A stretch of 64,000 bases of DNA from Azospirillum canadense (GTDB lineage: Bacteria; Pseudomonadota; Alphaproteobacteria; Azospirillales; Azospirillaceae): contig NZ_JAOQNG010000006.1 in the NCBI RefSeq assembly GCF_025961225.1, positions 62,001 through 126,000 on the forward strand, read 5' to 3'. The translations under genes were made by a program, and so were the position numbers. This document shows, in pieces, positions 51,339 through 59,635 of this stretch. The notes beneath the pieces were generated by a model that worked only from the letters and a program-made list of their open reading frames with translations, had not been told where the DNA came from and ran no database searches. Positions within the stretch are counted from its first letter, which is position 1. Every line of letters begins with the position of its first letter.

Positions 51339-53639
51339 TCAGAGATTGATGAAGGCGATGTAGTTATTGCCGTCCGAGTTGCCGGTGGTGAAGGTCATGG
51401 ACCCGACGCTCTTGCCGGTGAAGGTCATGCTGGCGTCGATGGTGCCGTTGCCATCGATGTCGACGTGGGCCGTGGCGCCCTTGTAGCCGTCGGCGCCGCC
51501 CATCTCCTCCCAGGTCAGCTTGGACGTGCCGGGGTTGTAGCCCCACAGCGTCGCCCATTCGCCTTTGTCCAGGTCGGTGACGGTGGACCAGGTGGTCAGC
51601 CCGCCGCGCGCATCGACGAAGAAGGTGTCGTTGCCCGCCCCGCCGGTCAGGAAGTTGGAGCCCGCCCCGCCGTCCAGCACGTCGTCGCCCGCCTGGCCGT
51701 TGGCCGCGTCGTCGCCACCGAGCATGTTGATGAAGTCGTTGTCGACCGACCCGCTCAGGGCTTCGCCGCGATCGTCGCCCATGAAGCTCCACTTCAGCGA
51801 CGACACCGGCCCGCTGTAGGCACTGGCCTTCACCGTCTCGGCGACGCCGCCTACCGTGCGCTGCATGTCGGTGGATGGGGTGCTGTCCGTCGGCGGGGTG
51901 GTGGTGGGCGGCGTGGTCGTCGGCGGAGTGGTGTCCGGCGGGGTGGTCGTCGGCGGGGTGGTGTCCGGCGGCGGCGTGGTCGTGGCGGTCGCCAGCGTGA
52001 TGGTGTCGCCGCTCACCTGGAACTGGCCCGCCGTGAAGCTGCCGGCGAAGCGCAGCGTGACGTCGCCGCCGGCGGTCGCGTCCGTGCCGATGTGCAGCAG
52101 GGTGACGCCGTTCACCGTCTCCGCCTGGGCCTGCCCGGCGGTCAGGGTCGCGCCGTTGCCGGAGCCGACGGTGCCGCTCATCGCGGTGCCGGCGATCTTG
52201 AAGACATCACCGACCCGGGCCCCGGACACGCCCTCGGTGAAGCCGTTGGCCTGCGCCGCGGTCATGGTGATGGTGTGGAGCGGCGTCCCGACCAGATCCA
52301 GCCGCTCGACGCTGGTCAGCCTCATGCCGGAGATGTCGATCACCGGCGTGGCGACGGTGTCCATCTTGGTCGTCGTGGGGTAAAGCTCCGCCTCCGTATC
52401 CTTCACGGCGACCGAGCTGATGCGCAGCGTGTCGGTGCCCGTCCCGCCGTCGAAGGTGACGGTGCCCGCGTCGCTCTGGCCGGCGATGATGTAGGTATCG
52501 TTGCCGGCCCCGCCGGAAATGCTGTCGGCCTCGTCGTAGGTGGTGCCGTCGGCAAGGCTGTGCTCACCGGAATAGAAGGTGTCGTCGCCGTCGCCGCCGA
52601 TCATCGTGTCGGCGTCCCAATCGCCGACCAGCGTGTCGTTGCCGGCACCGCCCTCCATGGAGTCCGCACCGCCGCCGCCGCCGATCAGGTCGTCGCCGGC
52701 ATCGCCGAACAGCGTGTCCAGGTCCGCACGGCCGAAGATGTGATCGTTGCCGGCCCCGCCGTAAATAGTGTCGTTGCCGTCACCGCTCTCCAGCGTGTCG
52801 TTGCCGGCCCCACCGTACTCCAGGTCGTCGCCGCCGTGGCCCCAGAACCAGACCGGATCGTTGCCGGCCACCATCGTGTCGTTGAAGGCACCGCCGATCC
52901 AATGCTCGACGTTGGTGAAGGTGTCGCCGGCCGCCTCGCCGGTGCTGGTGCCCGGGTTCAGCAGGTCGAGCCGGATCGGGGTGGTGGAGTCCTCGTAGGT
53001 GACGGAGTCGAAGCCGTCGCCGCCGTCGATCTGGTCGGCGCCGAGGCCGCCGTTCAGCGTGTCGTTGCCGCCGCCGCCGATCAGCGTGTCGTTGCCGGCC
53101 CCGCCGACCAGCGAGTCCGCGTCGGCCCCGCTGACCAGGGAGTCGTTACCGGGCGTGCCCGGCACGACCGCAAGGACGTGCGCCCAAGTCTCCGCCCCGA
53201 CGAAGGGAGAGGCAGCCAGGACCGGCGCCGTCCGCACATCGAGCTGCCAGGAACCGCCCTGCTCGGCAGAACCGACCGGCCGCGACGAGGCGGCGACGGT
53301 GGCGCCGGTGGCCGCCGCAAGGCGGTTCAGGAAGGCCCGGCCGGTCTCGCCGTCGGCGACGCGGCAGGCGTGGATGTGGATTTCGGTGCCCTGCGCGTCC
53401 GGCCAGGACCGGTCGAGGAGCGAGCCGGCGTCCAGCGGCGTGGCGCCCAGCCGGATCCGCCCGGGTTCGCCATGGGCCACCAGATGCACGGCCGACGGCC
53501 GGTCGGCCAGCACCGCGGCCAGAACGGTGTGGGCATCCTCGGCGGCGGAGACCAGCAGGGTGCGAAGCTCCGGACGCCCATGGGTGAGCAGTTGGTCGAG
53601 ATCCTCAAGCCCGGCATCCGCGATGATGACTTCGGTCAA
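51339..53639 (-). CDS. DUF4347 / RTX calcium-binding exported protein
   Basis: A 766-residue protein. AAGGAG then an 8-nt spacer leads to TTG at 53639, which starts the DUF4347 domain (VIIADAGLEDLDQLLTHG, HLVAHGEPGRIRLG). From about residue 170 there are many GGxGxDxL nonapeptides that bind calcium, then a beta-rich central part, a Thr/Pro linker (nt 51871-51984), more RTX repeats (LGGDDAANGQAGDDVLDGG) and a C-terminal domain. No signal peptide is visible: export by a type I system through the C-terminus is expected. The farther ATG at 53804 opens with unrelated residues. Confidence 0.85.
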   Translation of the reverse strand: MTEVIIADAGLEDLDQLLTHGRPELRTLLVSAAEDAHTVLAAVLADRPSAVHLVAHGEPGRIRLGATPLDAGSLLDRSWPDAQGTEIHIHACRVADGETGRAFLNRLAAATGATVAASSRPVGSAEQGGSWQLDVRTAPVLAASPFVGAETWAHVLAVVPGTPGNDSLVSGADADSLVGGAGNDTLIGGGGNDTLNGGLGADQIDGGDGFDSVTYEDSTTPIRLDLLNPGTSTGEAAGDTFTNVEHWIGGAFNDTMVAGNDPVWFWGHGGDDLEYGGAGNDTLESGDGNDTIYGGAGNDHIFGRADLDTLFGDAGDDLIGGGGGADSMEGGAGNDTLVGDWDADTMIGGDGDDTFYSGEHSLADGTTYDEADSISGGAGNDTYIIAGQSDAGTVTFDGGTGTDTLRISSVAVKDTEAELYPTTTKMDTVATPVIDISGMRLTSVERLDLVGTPLHTITMTAAQANGFTEGVSGARVGDVFKIAGTAMSGTVGSGNGATLTAGQAQAETVNGVTLLHIGTDATAGGDVTLRFAGSFTAGQFQVSGDTITLATATTTPPPDTTPPTTTPPDTTPPTTTPPTTTPPTDSTPSTDMQRTVGGVAETVKASAYSGPVSSLKWSFMGDDRGEALSGSVDNDFINMLGGDDAANGQAGDDVLDGGAGSNFLTGGAGNDTFFVDARGGLTTWSTVTDLDKGEWATLWGYNPGTSKLTWEEMGGADGYKGATAHVDIDGNGTIDASMTFTGKSVGSMTFTTGNSDGNNYIAFINL
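51871..51984 (-). repeat. Thr/Pro linker repeats
   Basis: Low-complexity coding repeats of T-T-P-P and D-T-T-P-P units, about 38 residues, between the beta-rich region and the last RTX block. The underlying DNA is a direct-repeat tract of GGCGG-GTGGT units. Confidence 0.8.
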
Positions 53640-54221
53640 GGGAAACACTCCTTGGGTTGTTTTATGTCTTGGGTCGTTGTGTGTCTGAGATGTGCAAGTG
53701 ATCGAGATGTCTTGCGGTCGTTGGCGGCACCCGGTCGCATCGTTCGCGGCCATGAGGAAGCCTGCGACCCCCATGACATGATATTTCTGGGCACTTGTTC
53801 GCAATTGCCTAAGAAGAAATACCCCGGCACGCGTCAGATGAATTTCACAACAGGTATCGAGTGCTTAAAAAAGATGATTTCTTCAGGTTTATGCTTTTGT
53901 CTTCACTTACGGCTTTGGGGTAGTTGGCATGGCCGTCAAGGGCGGGCGGCATCACCACTCCGCATTTGCGAAGGTGGTACGGTGGCGTATGGCTGAGATC
54001 CGGACGGGGTGCCGACCCGTTCGAGGTACACTGCGCTCCGTTCGAACGCTCGTTCCGGGGCCATTGAACGGCCACAGGCCTAAGAATGCCCCCCTTTCGT
54101 CCCATCCATCATCACAACTGGTGGCAAAAAAGGGGGTGGATGCACTTTTCGGTGTTTTCAACGCGAAAGCCGCGCTTAGGGTTTCCGACGGCTTGATCAA
54201 AGCCGCCGACGAGAGCCGAAA

Positions 54222-54239
54222 GTCATCATGCATGATGAC
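54222..54239. promoter_or_regulatory. 18-bp perfect palindrome, operator candidate
   Basis: GTCATCATGCATGATGAC reads the same on both strands. It is 79 nt upstream of the ATG at 54318. Confidence 0.5.
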
Positions 54240-54255
54240 GCCGGAACGGGCGATA

Positions 54256-54274
54256 TCACCGGAAAATCCGGTGA
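54256..54274. promoter_or_regulatory. Second inverted repeat upstream of the low-complexity gene
   Basis: TCACCGG-AAAAT-CCGGTGA is a perfect 7-bp inverted repeat with a 5-nt AT-rich centre, 44 nt before the start codon. It looks like a dimeric regulator site or a leader hairpin. Confidence 0.45.
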
Positions 54275-54317
54275 GACTCGTGTCCAGGTAATCGGCTGAA
54301 ATGTTTGGAGACATCTC

Positions 54318-55421
54318 ATGGCTATTAACTTCGCAACTGAGACGCTGAAGGCCATCATTTCGAAAGGTGTGGTTTCCACGGCCTCCGACGTGACGACGTC
54401 CGACAGCGCAGTCGCCAAGTTCAAGGCCCAGGATACGCAGACTCTGACGCAGACCACCGACGGCCAAGACACCCACACTCAGGCCACCGGCACCCAGGGT
54501 ACCGACACCCAGAGCACGCAGCAGGGCGGCGGCACGGACGGACCCCACACCGCATCCGACGCCACGTCCGGCTCCACGGCCGCCCCTGCCTTCCCCTCGT
54601 TGCCGAATGGCACCCTTTCCGACAGCGCCCTCATCGAGTTGAAGGCAGCCTACTCCGAGGTGAAGACGGCGCTTAGCGACGCCGGCACCGATCTGACGAC
54701 GCACGGCACAGGGGCGGGCCAGGGCGGCAGCCCGCTGGTCAAGGCCCTGACCGAGGCCACCGGTGAAAACGCCGGCACCGTCCGCGAGGTGCTGCAGCAG
54801 GTTCACGCCGTGCTCCGCCAGGAGCACACGGCGCAATCCGGCGACCAGGCCGGCGACCAGGCCAACGGCACGGGCAGCTTCTGGCACGACCGCTTGGCGC
54901 AGCAGGACCACACCGCGACCGACACGACCGCCGCGACGAAGACCACGGCCGGGACCGGAACTGGAACCGGTACCACGACGCAGACCGCCGCGGGCACCGA
55001 CATGAAGGAGTCCGCGGGATCGGCGACGGACACCACCTCCACCGGCGCCAACACCGACACGGCCAAGGACGATGCCGCGAAGGGCAACGCCACCAAGGGC
55101 GCGGACGCCGGTCACAACCTGGCGGACGGCCATCTGTGGCATGACCGCTTGGTCCAGCAGGACAGCGGCACGCCGACTCCCACCCACGGAATGCCGGGGA
55201 ACGGGACGGCGGCGACCTCTGACGGCACCACCGCCGAATGGCATCATTTTGCTGCCCAGAGCGGCCATCAGGATGGCGCGGACCAGGGCGCGACGGCCCC
55301 GACCCTGACCACCGAGCTGACCTCCGCGGTCGACCACTTCATGCAGGCTCTGGAGGACCTTCATGTCGGCCAGACGCAAGGCCACGCGACGGATCAGGCG
55401 GCACATATGACCGCCGCGTAA
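54318..55421 (+). CDS. Thr/Gly/Gln/His-rich low-complexity protein of unknown function
   Basis: A 367-residue protein with no Cys and long T/D/G/Q-rich stretches (for example DGQDTHTQATGTQGTDTQ). Short ordered parts recur: GSFWHDRLAQQDH near 190, GHLWHDRLVQQDSG near 275 and EWHHFAAQSGHQDG near 310. Two predicted helices lie at about 100-125 and 140-165. GGAG precedes the ATG. No signal peptide. No family recognised. A terminator follows at once. An extracellular or matrix role is a guess from its neighbour and composition. Confidence 0.7.
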   Translation: MAINFATETLKAIISKGVVSTASDVTTSDSAVAKFKAQDTQTLTQTTDGQDTHTQATGTQGTDTQSTQQGGGTDGPHTASDATSGSTAAPAFPSLPNGTLSDSALIELKAAYSEVKTALSDAGTDLTTHGTGAGQGGSPLVKALTEATGENAGTVREVLQQVHAVLRQEHTAQSGDQAGDQANGTGSFWHDRLAQQDHTATDTTAATKTTAGTGTGTGTTTQTAAGTDMKESAGSATDTTSTGANTDTAKDDAAKGNATKGADAGHNLADGHLWHDRLVQQDSGTPTPTHGMPGNGTAATSDGTTAEWHHFAAQSGHQDGADQGATAPTLTTELTSAVDHFMQALEDLHVGQTQGHATDQAAHMTAA

Positions 55422-55435
55422 AGCCAGCCAGAGGC

Positions 55436-55481
55436 GCGGGGAAAGGGCCGGTCTCTGATGGGAGACCGGCCCTTTCCCCGC
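55436..55481. terminator. Perfect long-stem terminator
   Basis: A 20-bp perfect stem (starting GCGGGGAAAGGGCC and ending with its complement) and the loop TGATGG, 14 nt after the stop. No T-run of more than two follows. Confidence 0.7.
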
Positions 55482-55530
55482 TCAGCTTCTCGTCGTTAGA
55501 GAGGAAACCCCGCCCCCAAACCAGCCTGGA

Positions 55531-55776
55531 TTACAACAGCATCCAAAAAACCATGTGCAGGATGATCCAAGGGAAAACGCCAGAAGCGACCCAAATCATA
55601 GCGCGCAAACGCAGCGAATATTTTTCGGTTGACGGTCGTCGATCAGAATTCTGAAAAACCACGCCCGGATCGTCGTTGATTTTCTGCGGAATTTCGCGGC
55701 TATTTTCCGAATCTGCTCTGACCTCCTCCTTCGGAAGGAGGTCTATAGTATCCGCTCTATTAGGATAAAAAGACAC
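55531..55776 (-). CDS. Small C-tail-anchored membrane protein
   Basis: The 81-residue frame starts with GTG at 55776 (GGGAG upstream). The first 55 residues are polar and charged (NRADTIDLLPKEEVRADSEN); the last 25 form one hydrophobic helix (MIWVASGVFPWIILHMVFWML). No family recognised. It is in the same direction as the EPS genes upstream. Confidence 0.45.
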   Translation of the reverse strand: MSFYPNRADTIDLLPKEEVRADSENSREIPQKINDDPGVVFQNSDRRPSTEKYSLRLRAMIWVASGVFPWIILHMVFWMLL

Positions 55777-55824
55777 GTTCCGTCTCCCATGCTTCCAATG
55801 TTTTGCAAGTGTTTGCGAGAGGCG

Positions 55825-56082
55825 TCAATCTGAGCCAGAGGCTTGCGCAAAGCCCACACTATCCAATCGGCTGACCGCTTCCAGCCGGGCGTTGTATTCC
55901 GCAACGCGAATGGCTTGGAGCGCGTCATGGCAAAGACGAACGTAGGCTCCGACGAATTCTTTCTTGATGCTCATCGACAGAACCTGCCGGTGTCGACCGA
56001 CATGGCAGAACCGGACCATTCCAGCATCGGACTCGGCTATGTTGCGGTCGAGATCAATTTTCCATTGAGGTCGCGTGGCCAT
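55825..56082 (-). CDS. Small hypothetical protein
   Basis: An 85-residue soluble protein (MATRPQWKIDLDRNIAESDA ... FVGAYVRLCHDALQAIRVAE). AGGAG with a 7-nt spacer fixes the ATG at 56082. The C-terminal half is probably helical. No domain is recognised. It follows the sugar transferase after 128 nt on the same strand. Confidence 0.5.
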   Translation of the reverse strand: MATRPQWKIDLDRNIAESDAGMVRFCHVGRHRQVLSMSIKKEFVGAYVRLCHDALQAIRVAEYNARLEAVSRLDSVGFAQASGSD

Positions 56083-56210
56083 TCCGGTGCTCCTGAGTTA
56101 CGTGCTGCCACGGGCGGAATTCGGGAATCCGACGTGGCCCGGCCTGGCCAGCCCACGCGGTGACCGAAAACGTCGCAAAAACTGCGGAGAAGGAAGCGGG
56201 GACACGCGGG

Positions 56211-57620
56211 TCAGCGCGCGCCTTCCGGCCAAAGGATCACGCGAACGGTTTGGAGCATGATGATCACATCCAGAAAGACGCTTTGGTTTTTGATGTAATA
56301 GAGATCGAACTTGAGTTTTTGTTTGGCGTCTTCGATCGAGGCGCCGTAAGGATAGTTGACTTGGGCCCAGCCAGTGATCCCAGGTTTGACGATGTGACGG
56401 TACGGATAGCTCTGGATTTCGTGTGCCAAGTCGGCAACGATGGAGGGGCGTTCCGGCCGAGGCCCGACGAAGCTCATTTCGCCGCGCAACACGTTGAAGG
56501 CTTGCGGCAGCTCGTCGATGCGAACTTTGCGGATAAAGGAGCCGACCCGTGTCACGCGTGTATCCTTGATGGCCGCCCACCGCGCAATGCCATCTTTTTC
56601 CGCGTCTATTCGCATGCTGCGGAACTTCAGCACGCGGAAGGTCGTGCCGTTGAGCCCTACGCGTTCTTGGCGGTAGAGGATGGGGCCACGGTCTTCCAAC
56701 CAGATGCCGACGGCCGTCAGCGCCATAAGCGGCGCGGTGAGCACCACCAGCAGCAAACTGGCCACGATGTCGAAAATCCGTTTGCTCGCCCGGCTCAGCC
56801 ACCCTTTATAAGACCCCTGCGAAAACAGCAGCCAATCCGGATAGGCGTTGTCGATGTTGAGCTGACCGAGTTCCCGCTCCAGCAGTGTCTCCACATCGAT
56901 CACGGGCAAACCTTCAAGACGGGCCTGCCGCAGCATCTCCCGCAGCCGCACATCCTTGCGGGCGTCACCCGCCAAAACGATTCCATCCGCTTTCAGGCGC
57001 CTGTAGAGGGAGGCGAAATCTCTCGTCTGAATGACGCGGTCGGGCTGGCCTCCGGTCCTGCTGTCGCCAGTGCTCTCACGCTCGTCTCCGGCCGGGACGA
57101 ACCCGAGGCAGATGAAACTGGCGGCCCCGTTGGCATGCTCCAGCGCCTCAATCCGCCGAGCCTCCTCTCCGGTGCCGAGCACCACCACACGCGACTTCCA
57201 GAAGGGGAGATCGGCGATGCGCTTCAGAACCTCACGCGATATACCCAGCATCAAGAGGCTTAGCGCCATACAGACCGCCTGCGCATCTCCCGGCATCTGC
57301 GCCTGGGGAAAAGCCCAAGTGGCCAGCATCAGCGTAAGAACCGCGAGCGCGAAGCTGGCCAGCATGCGCAAAACAGCGAGCCTCGGCCTCACAAGGAAAT
57401 TTCGATCATAGCAACCCATAATGTAGAGGCCAAGCAGCACAGACATTGCATAAAATATCGCCTGCCATGGCAATGAATACTGGGCATCAACAAGCGCACC
57501 GCCTGTTGCCAGAACATGAATACTCATTCCTACGGCAACCGTTGCGAAGAGCACCGCCAAATCGATGGCGCCGAGCACAATCAGAGATGCTGGTATGGGT
57601 ATGCTGAAAATCCTAATCAT
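56211..57620 (-). CDS. EPS initiating sugar transferase, PEP-CTERM-system type
   Basis: A 469-residue polyprenyl-phosphate sugar transferase. Four or five N-terminal helices (to about 130), a Rossmann-like domain (VVVLGTGEEARRIEAL), then a membrane helix and the catalytic sugar-transferase domain: KRIFDIVASLLLVVLTAPLM, VLKFRSMRIDAE, DELPQAFNVLRGEMSFVGPR. The catalytic DE pair and the PRP(E)R end are present. It places the first sugar-phosphate on undecaprenyl phosphate. The variant fits the EPS loci linked to exosortase A, and XrtA lies nearby. Confidence 0.93.
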   Translation of the reverse strand: MIRIFSIPIPASLIVLGAIDLAVLFATVAVGMSIHVLATGGALVDAQYSLPWQAIFYAMSVLLGLYIMGCYDRNFLVRPRLAVLRMLASFALAVLTLMLATWAFPQAQMPGDAQAVCMALSLLMLGISREVLKRIADLPFWKSRVVVLGTGEEARRIEALEHANGAASFICLGFVPAGDERESTGDSRTGGQPDRVIQTRDFASLYRRLKADGIVLAGDARKDVRLREMLRQARLEGLPVIDVETLLERELGQLNIDNAYPDWLLFSQGSYKGWLSRASKRIFDIVASLLLVVLTAPLMALTAVGIWLEDRGPILYRQERVGLNGTTFRVLKFRSMRIDAEKDGIARWAAIKDTRVTRVGSFIRKVRIDELPQAFNVLRGEMSFVGPRPERPSIVADLAHEIQSYPYRHIVKPGITGWAQVNYPYGASIEDAKQKLKFDLYYIKNQSVFLDVIIMLQTVRVILWPEGAR

Positions 57621-57974
57621 GGATCACCCATTTTTATGGTGTGCGCTCTAAGCGGCTAGCCCCTTTGAAAAACGGGGACGCAACTAACCTTTAAGAGCAG
57701 GAAAAGATGGATAAATCCTATCATTGCGCAGAAACAAATCACTTAACAATTAGTTCAGATTTGCAATGAATACGGCGTAATCAGTGAGGGATTACCCTTT
57801 CGGCGAACTCAAAAGATAGGCCATATTCCAACGTATACGAATATTTGCGCGGCGGACCAAAGGGATGCCGAAAATTTCGTTGAAACATCCGAGACTGTGC
57901 GGGTTGATGCGCGCCTCTTCACATCGCCACCCATGGCGACGAGCTCCATCCCCAAGTGGAGCCTTTGGCTCGGC
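57621..57974. other. Intergenic region upstream of the sugar transferase
   Basis: These 354 nt are AT-richer than average and carry the promoter region of the sugar transferase; no gene and no strong hairpin were seen. Confidence 0.5.
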
Positions 57975-58697
57975 TCACGATTGCGCACCGTAGAGGTCCC
58001 CGTCCGCTGTAAACTTTTGAGACACGGCCGGGACGGCGGCTCCGGAACTCTCTTTACGCCGACGCAGGAAGCCAAGACCAAGCAAGGCAGGGCTGAACAG
58101 CGCGAGCGAGGCGGGTTCCGGAACTGGAGTGGGTGGCTGAGTGTGATGGCTGCCAATGAGCATCAGATGAGCAATAGCCGGCCGCTGGCCGCCCCTGTTG
58201 GTGAAATTGATACCGAAGGTGCCGGAGCTGGTAAACGGCCCATTCGTCAGAAGCACATCGCCGAGTGAGCAAGTGGAATCGGCGTTTCCGCCAAATAAGT
58301 TAGCGCCAAGATCAATCGCGAGCGGAAGGTCTGGAGTTCCAACAACATCCGTCCAGTGCGCGCTCCACAATTCACTGCTTCCGCCGTCGGCGGTGACTTC
58401 AAAAGCCATACCGCCAATGCCTGTCAGGGCGCTGCTATCGTCCAATTTTTCGAGATGACCGAGACCCGAAGCACCAAAAGCCTCGTCCATATTGTCCGTT
58501 TCAGCACTCGCGCCACCGCCTTGAGCGGCGTTTTTCGCGCATTTTGTGGGCGCATAGGTCACGCCATTGATGGCCAAACTCAGCTTTGAAGCCAAGCGCG
58601 CAGCAGCCTCGGCCTTTTGAAGCGTCAGCGTTGGAATTGCCGTAACGACAGCGGCAACTGCGACCGACCGCCTGCGATCGAACTTTGGCACACTCAT
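57975..58697 (-). CDS. PEP-CTERM protein with an extra C-terminal tail
   Basis: A 240-residue protein. A signal-peptide-like N-terminus (RRRSVAVAAVVTAIPTLTL, AEA-A) precedes a beta-rich mature part. The sorting signal is V-P-E-P at 192-195, a hydrophobic helix (about 197-210) and R212-R-R-K. Most PEP-CTERM proteins stop here; this one goes on for 25 more residues (SGAAVPAVSQKFTADGDLYG). It is a probable XrtA substrate. Confidence 0.8.
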   Translation of the reverse strand: MSVPKFDRRRSVAVAAVVTAIPTLTLQKAEAAARLASKLSLAINGVTYAPTKCAKNAAQGGGASAETDNMDEAFGASGLGHLEKLDDSSALTGIGGMAFEVTADGGSSELWSAHWTDVVGTPDLPLAIDLGANLFGGNADSTCSLGDVLLTNGPFTSSGTFGINFTNRGGQRPAIAHLMLIGSHHTQPPTPVPEPASLALFSPALLGLGFLRRRKESSGAAVPAVSQKFTADGDLYGAQS

Positions 58698-59456
58698 ATT
58701 TACTCTCTTCGGCTAATCCATTGGGATTTCGAGGCCTTGCCGCAACCAGACCTCAATGAAAGCAACGGCCGTGCCAACAGGATGAAGTCATTGCAAAATC
58801 TTGGTGTGGCGATCAACGCAAAATCAACTTGTAAAGATTACAAACAAACACCGTACGTATACAGGCAAATTCAACACAGAAGCACTGGGCCGGCGTCGAT
58901 ATAGCACCTATACTATGCCCCTGTCATAAGCAATTATCCGGTGACGCATCAATCACAAGGTCATAGAACCGCGCATGACTGAATGCTGAGCCTTTCCCAT
59001 AACTGTGGTGTTAACATTAACATTATGCAGAACAGGTTACGAATATTTTCTGAGACACCATCCAACGCCTCATACGCGTCGACGACTGAACACTTCTGTT
59101 GCGTCATTGAAGACTCGCTTATCCGAGCGCCCTGAGGCCGGTGAATTGAGTCCGCCCCTCATAGGCGCGGCACAGCAGCCGTACCTTCTGATCATCAAGG
59201 GCTGAGCAGTGTCCGTAGCCGAGGTCACGGGCTGCACGCCCCATGAATCTCCGCGCCCGCAGAACAACAAAACAAAAACAAGAATACAGAGGCAAATTTT
59301 CAACCAATACCCTTCAGGGTAGCTAAATGGCCCCAAGCAAATCTCCGCTCACCTTCGATGCAAACGGTCGAAGTCGCCAGATGAGCTTCCGCTGCATGTG
59401 GGAGTTAAGGTAAATTGCACTCCGCGTTAATTGGTGGAGAACCGCTCGACGGCCGG

Positions 59457-59470
59457 GTTGTCTAGACAAC
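59457..59470. promoter_or_regulatory. 14-bp palindrome
   Basis: GTTGTCTAGACAAC is a perfect palindrome; candidate operator or an element end. No linked gene start is near. Confidence 0.3.
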
Positions 59471-59515
59471 ACGAATGCGGCAGAGCCAACTGCGGACAGT
59501 CCTTCCCAACAAATG

Positions 59516-59557
59516 CCCCGCGTTTTCGCCGCCTTTAAGGCGGCGCAAAAAGCGGGG
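59516..59557. terminator. Nested hairpin downstream of ugd
   Basis: CCCCGC (59516-59521) pairs with GCGGGG (59552-59557), enclosing GCCGCC-TTTAA-GGCGGC. It lies 79 nt past the ugd stop on the minus strand. Likely terminator or processing site. Confidence 0.5.
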
Positions 59558-59635
59558 AGGGGGGATTGGAGACGCACGCTGGAAATGGGTGTCACAACCT
59601 AACCTTTCGCCGGTCCTGGGCGACAAGGGCTGCCC

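Larger units (their letters stand above)
53640..54317. other. Long divergent intergenic region
   Basis: These 678 nt separate the RTX gene and the low-complexity protein gene. The half near the RTX gene is AT-richer (53830-53930). The half near 54318 has two inverted repeats described separately. Frames here are not protein-like. Confidence 0.55.
58698..59635. other. Long AT-rich intergenic region
   Basis: About 940 nt without a convincing gene. It contains a 14-bp palindrome (59457-59470) and a nested hairpin (59516-59557). Short frames on both strands (for example 59005-59205, 59070-59336, 59323-59595) have no ribosome site and no family pattern. Confidence 0.55.

Noticed and set aside
53640..53804. 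N-terminal extension of the RTX protein to ATG 53804
   Set aside because: The 55 extra residues lack any pattern, and a good ribosome site precedes TTG 53639 where the DUF4347 domain begins.
51093..53996. Plus-strand open frame of 967 codons opposite the RTX gene
   Set aside because: The minus strand has DUF4347 and RTX motifs; the + frame is low-complexity Val/Gly/Arg sequence derived from them.
53952..55406. Minus-strand open frame of 484 codons opposite the low-complexity gene
   Set aside because: The + gene has a ribosome site, upstream operators and a terminator. The minus frame has none and its Gly/Arg/Val-rich residues follow from the opposite codons.
59005..59595. Small frames in the AT-rich interval (66, 88 and 90 codons)
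   Set aside because: They overlap each other on both strands, lack ribosome sites and show no domain or composition signal.
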